64,000 bases of DNA, taken from assembly GCA_009772925.1 (NCBI GenBank), contig WOUQ01000005.1, positions 248,001 to 312,000 of the forward strand. Direction: 5' to 3'. How positions within the stretch are numbered: position 1 is the first letter of the stretch; each line of letters opens with the position of its first letter. The position numbers were made by a program, and so were the translations under genes. This document shows, in pieces, positions 62,204-64,000 of the stretch. The notes beneath the pieces are model-generated. The model was given only the letters and a program-made list of their open reading frames with translations, did not search any database and was not told the DNA's origin. Origin of the DNA: a bacterium (GTDB lineage: Bacteria; Pseudomonadota; Gammaproteobacteria; Burkholderiales; Thiobacillaceae).

Positions 62204-64000
62204 ATCTTCTCCAGTCGCGCGGCGTCGTAGCGCGGACCCAGTTTGGAGGACAGGGGATGCGAGCCGGCGACGCGCACGACACCGTCGGCCAGGCGGTCGT
62301 CACGACCCAGCTTCATCACCGACTCACCGCCTTCCTGGACGATGCGCACCGGCTGGCCCTCCACCAGGCCGAGGCGCTGGATGAGGTCGCCACGCGCCCA
62401 GCACAGCTTTGCGTGTTCGCTGTCGCGCGTCGCCTGCAGAGCGGGCGCGCGGCGCGCCAGCATGTCACCCTGGTAGATGGGAGTCTCGCCCAGGCGCTCC
62501 AGGCCGTCGACGGCAGCTTGCAGAAGCAACTCGCCGACCGGCGCACGGTTGTCCAGGCGGGCGCGCACGCTGGCCTCGCCGTCCGGCAGAGCCGCCTGGC
62601 GCACGGCCTCGGCGGTGTCGAACGCGAAGCCTTCCAGGCCCAGCAGGTTGCCCAGCACGCGCAGCACCTTCCAGGCGGGACGCGACTCGCCGGCGGGCTT
62701 CACGGCGGCGCGGAAATTCTGCACGCGGCCTTCCATGTTGACGAAGGCGCCGTCGGTCTCCGCGAAGGGCACCACCGGCAGGATGACCTGTGCATAGTGC
62801 TGGGCGGCGCCCTTGAAGGCCGACAGGGTGATCACCAGCTCGCTGGATTCCAGGGCACGGCGCATGGCGGCGACATCATGGGCGTCGAGATAGGGCTCGA
62901 TACCGAGCAGGACGTAGGCCTTGCGCGGCTGCGCGACCATGGCCGCGGCACCGAGTCCGCGCGGGCCGGGCAGGCAGCCCACGGCGGCGGCGCCCACCGC
63001 GTCGGCGCTGTCCACCAGCACACCCAGGGTGGCGCCGCTGGCCCCGGCGATGGCCTCTGCCAGGCGGTGCAGGTCGACCCTGTGCGGGTGCTGCCGGGCG
63101 ACGGCGCCGAGCAGCACCGCCTTGCGCTCGCCGGACAGCAGGCTGGCGGCGATGGCGCGGGCCTCGTCGGATACAGCGATGCCGGCGACGGCGGCGGCCA
63201 CCGAGCCGAGATCACGACCGGCCTCCGCCAGCGCCCGCGCGATCTCCGCCAACGCCCGTGCCAGGCCGGAAGGCCGGGTAATGAGCTTGTGCGTCACCTT
63301 GCACAGCAGGTCGTCGTCGACGGCGTGCACCACGTTGAGCTGGGCACCACGCTTCACCGCCTGGCGCAGGCGCTGGGCAATGAGCGGCTGTTCCTTGCGC
63401 AGGGTGGAGCCGATCAGCAGGACGCGGTCGAGGCCGTCGAGCTCGGCGACGGGCATGCCCAGCCAGGGCGCGCCAGGCAACGCCGAACAATCGGCCTGGT
63501 CGAGGCGGTGGTCGAGGTTCTCGCAACCGAGGCCCTGTGCCAGCTTGGCGAACAGATAGTGTTCCTCGACGGTCTGGTGCGGCGACGCCAGGAAACCGAT
63601 GGCCTCCGCGCCGTGCGTGTCACGGATCACCTTGAGGGCGCCGGCGGCCTGCGCCAGCGCCTTCTGCCAATCGACCTCGATCCAGCGGTCGCCCTCGCGC
63701 ACCATCGGCCGCGTCAGGCGATCCTCGGCGGTCAGGGCCTGGTAGGAGAAGCGGTCGCGGTCGGCCAGCCAGCATTCGTTGACGGCCTCGTTGTCCACCG
63801 GCGTCGCGCGCAGGACGCGGTTGTTCATGACGTGCAGAGCCAGATTGGCGCCCAGGCCGTCATGCGGGCTCACCGAGCGCCGGCGCGACAGTTCCCAGGG
63901 CCGCGCGCTGAAGCGGAACGGCTTGGAGGTGAGGGCGCCGACCGGGCAGAGGTCGATGACGTTGCCGGACAGTTCGTGGCTGACCTGGGTTTCCAGGAAG
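62200..64000 (-). CDS. nuoG: NADH-quinone oxidoreductase subunit G (partial, 5' end beyond window)
   Basis: Right edge reads [64 protein letters not shown]...; molybdopterin-oxidoreductase-like body. Confidence 0.95.
   Translation of the reverse strand, partial: FLETQVSHELSGNVIDLCPVGALTSKPFRFSARPWELSRRRSVSPHDGLGANLALHVMNNRVLRATPVDNEAVNECWLADRDRFSYQALTAEDRLTRPMVREGDRWIEVDWQKALAQAAGALKVIRDTHGAEAIGFLASPHQTVEEHYLFAKLAQGLGCENLDHRLDQADCSALPGAPWLGMPVAELDGLDRVLLIGSTLRKEQPLIAQRLRQAVKRGAQLNVVHAVDDDLLCKVTHKLITRPSGLARALAEIARALAEAGRDLGSVAAAVAGIAVSDEARAIAASLLSGERKAVLLGAVARQHPHRVDLHRLAEAIAGASGATLGVLVDSADAVGAAAVGCLPGPRGLGAAAMVAQPRKAYVLLGIEPYLDAHDVAAMRRALESSELVITLSAFKGAAQHYAQVILPVVPFAETDGAFVNMEGRVQNFRAAVKPAGESRPAWKVLRVLGNLLGLEGFAFDTAEAVRQAALPDGEASVRARLDNRAPVGELLLQAAVDGLERLGETPIYQGDMLARRAPALQATRDSEHAKLCWARGDLIQRLGLVEGQPVRIVQEGGESVMKLGRDDRLADGVVRVAGSHPLSSKLGPRYDAARLEKM

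Overview
A GC-rich window from a chemolithotrophic, sulfur-oxidizing-type proteobacterium (probably Betaproteobacteria, inferred from gene content). Mostly well-recognised chromosomal genes: the sat-aprBA sulfite/APS block (aprA truncated at the left edge), a chemotaxis block (cheY-cheZ-cheA, two tandem cheV, EAL/HDOD protein), a flagellar block (fleS/fleR-like, fliEFGHI), a complete cbb3 oxidase block (ccoI-S-N-O-Q-P-G-fixH-DUF3149-like), ksgA-pdxA-yccA, lysC, tRNA-Ser and tRNA-Arg, a DOMON-like/DUF1343 (NamZ-type) pair, glnE, acs, groESL with sigma32 and CIRCE signals, argS-SPOR-dsbA, tRNA-Leu, and a complex I operon nuoG-H-I-[hicA-hicB]-J-K-L-M-N (nuoG truncated at the right edge). The main accessory region is a ~4.2 kb integrative element in tRNA-Leu(UAA), bounded by an exact 57-bp direct repeat (44906-44962 and 49078-49134). 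It carries a tyrosine integrase, an RHH/RelE-type toxin-antitoxin pair translationally coupled to a third small ORF, an IS3-family element with readable inverted repeats and a 3-bp target duplication, and a ~520-nt apparently noncoding, hairpin-rich segment. The most unusual architecture is a hicAB toxin-antitoxin module, with a very short HicB, lodged between nuoI and nuoJ inside the complex I operon. All product calls come from reading the protein sequences; no database search was run.
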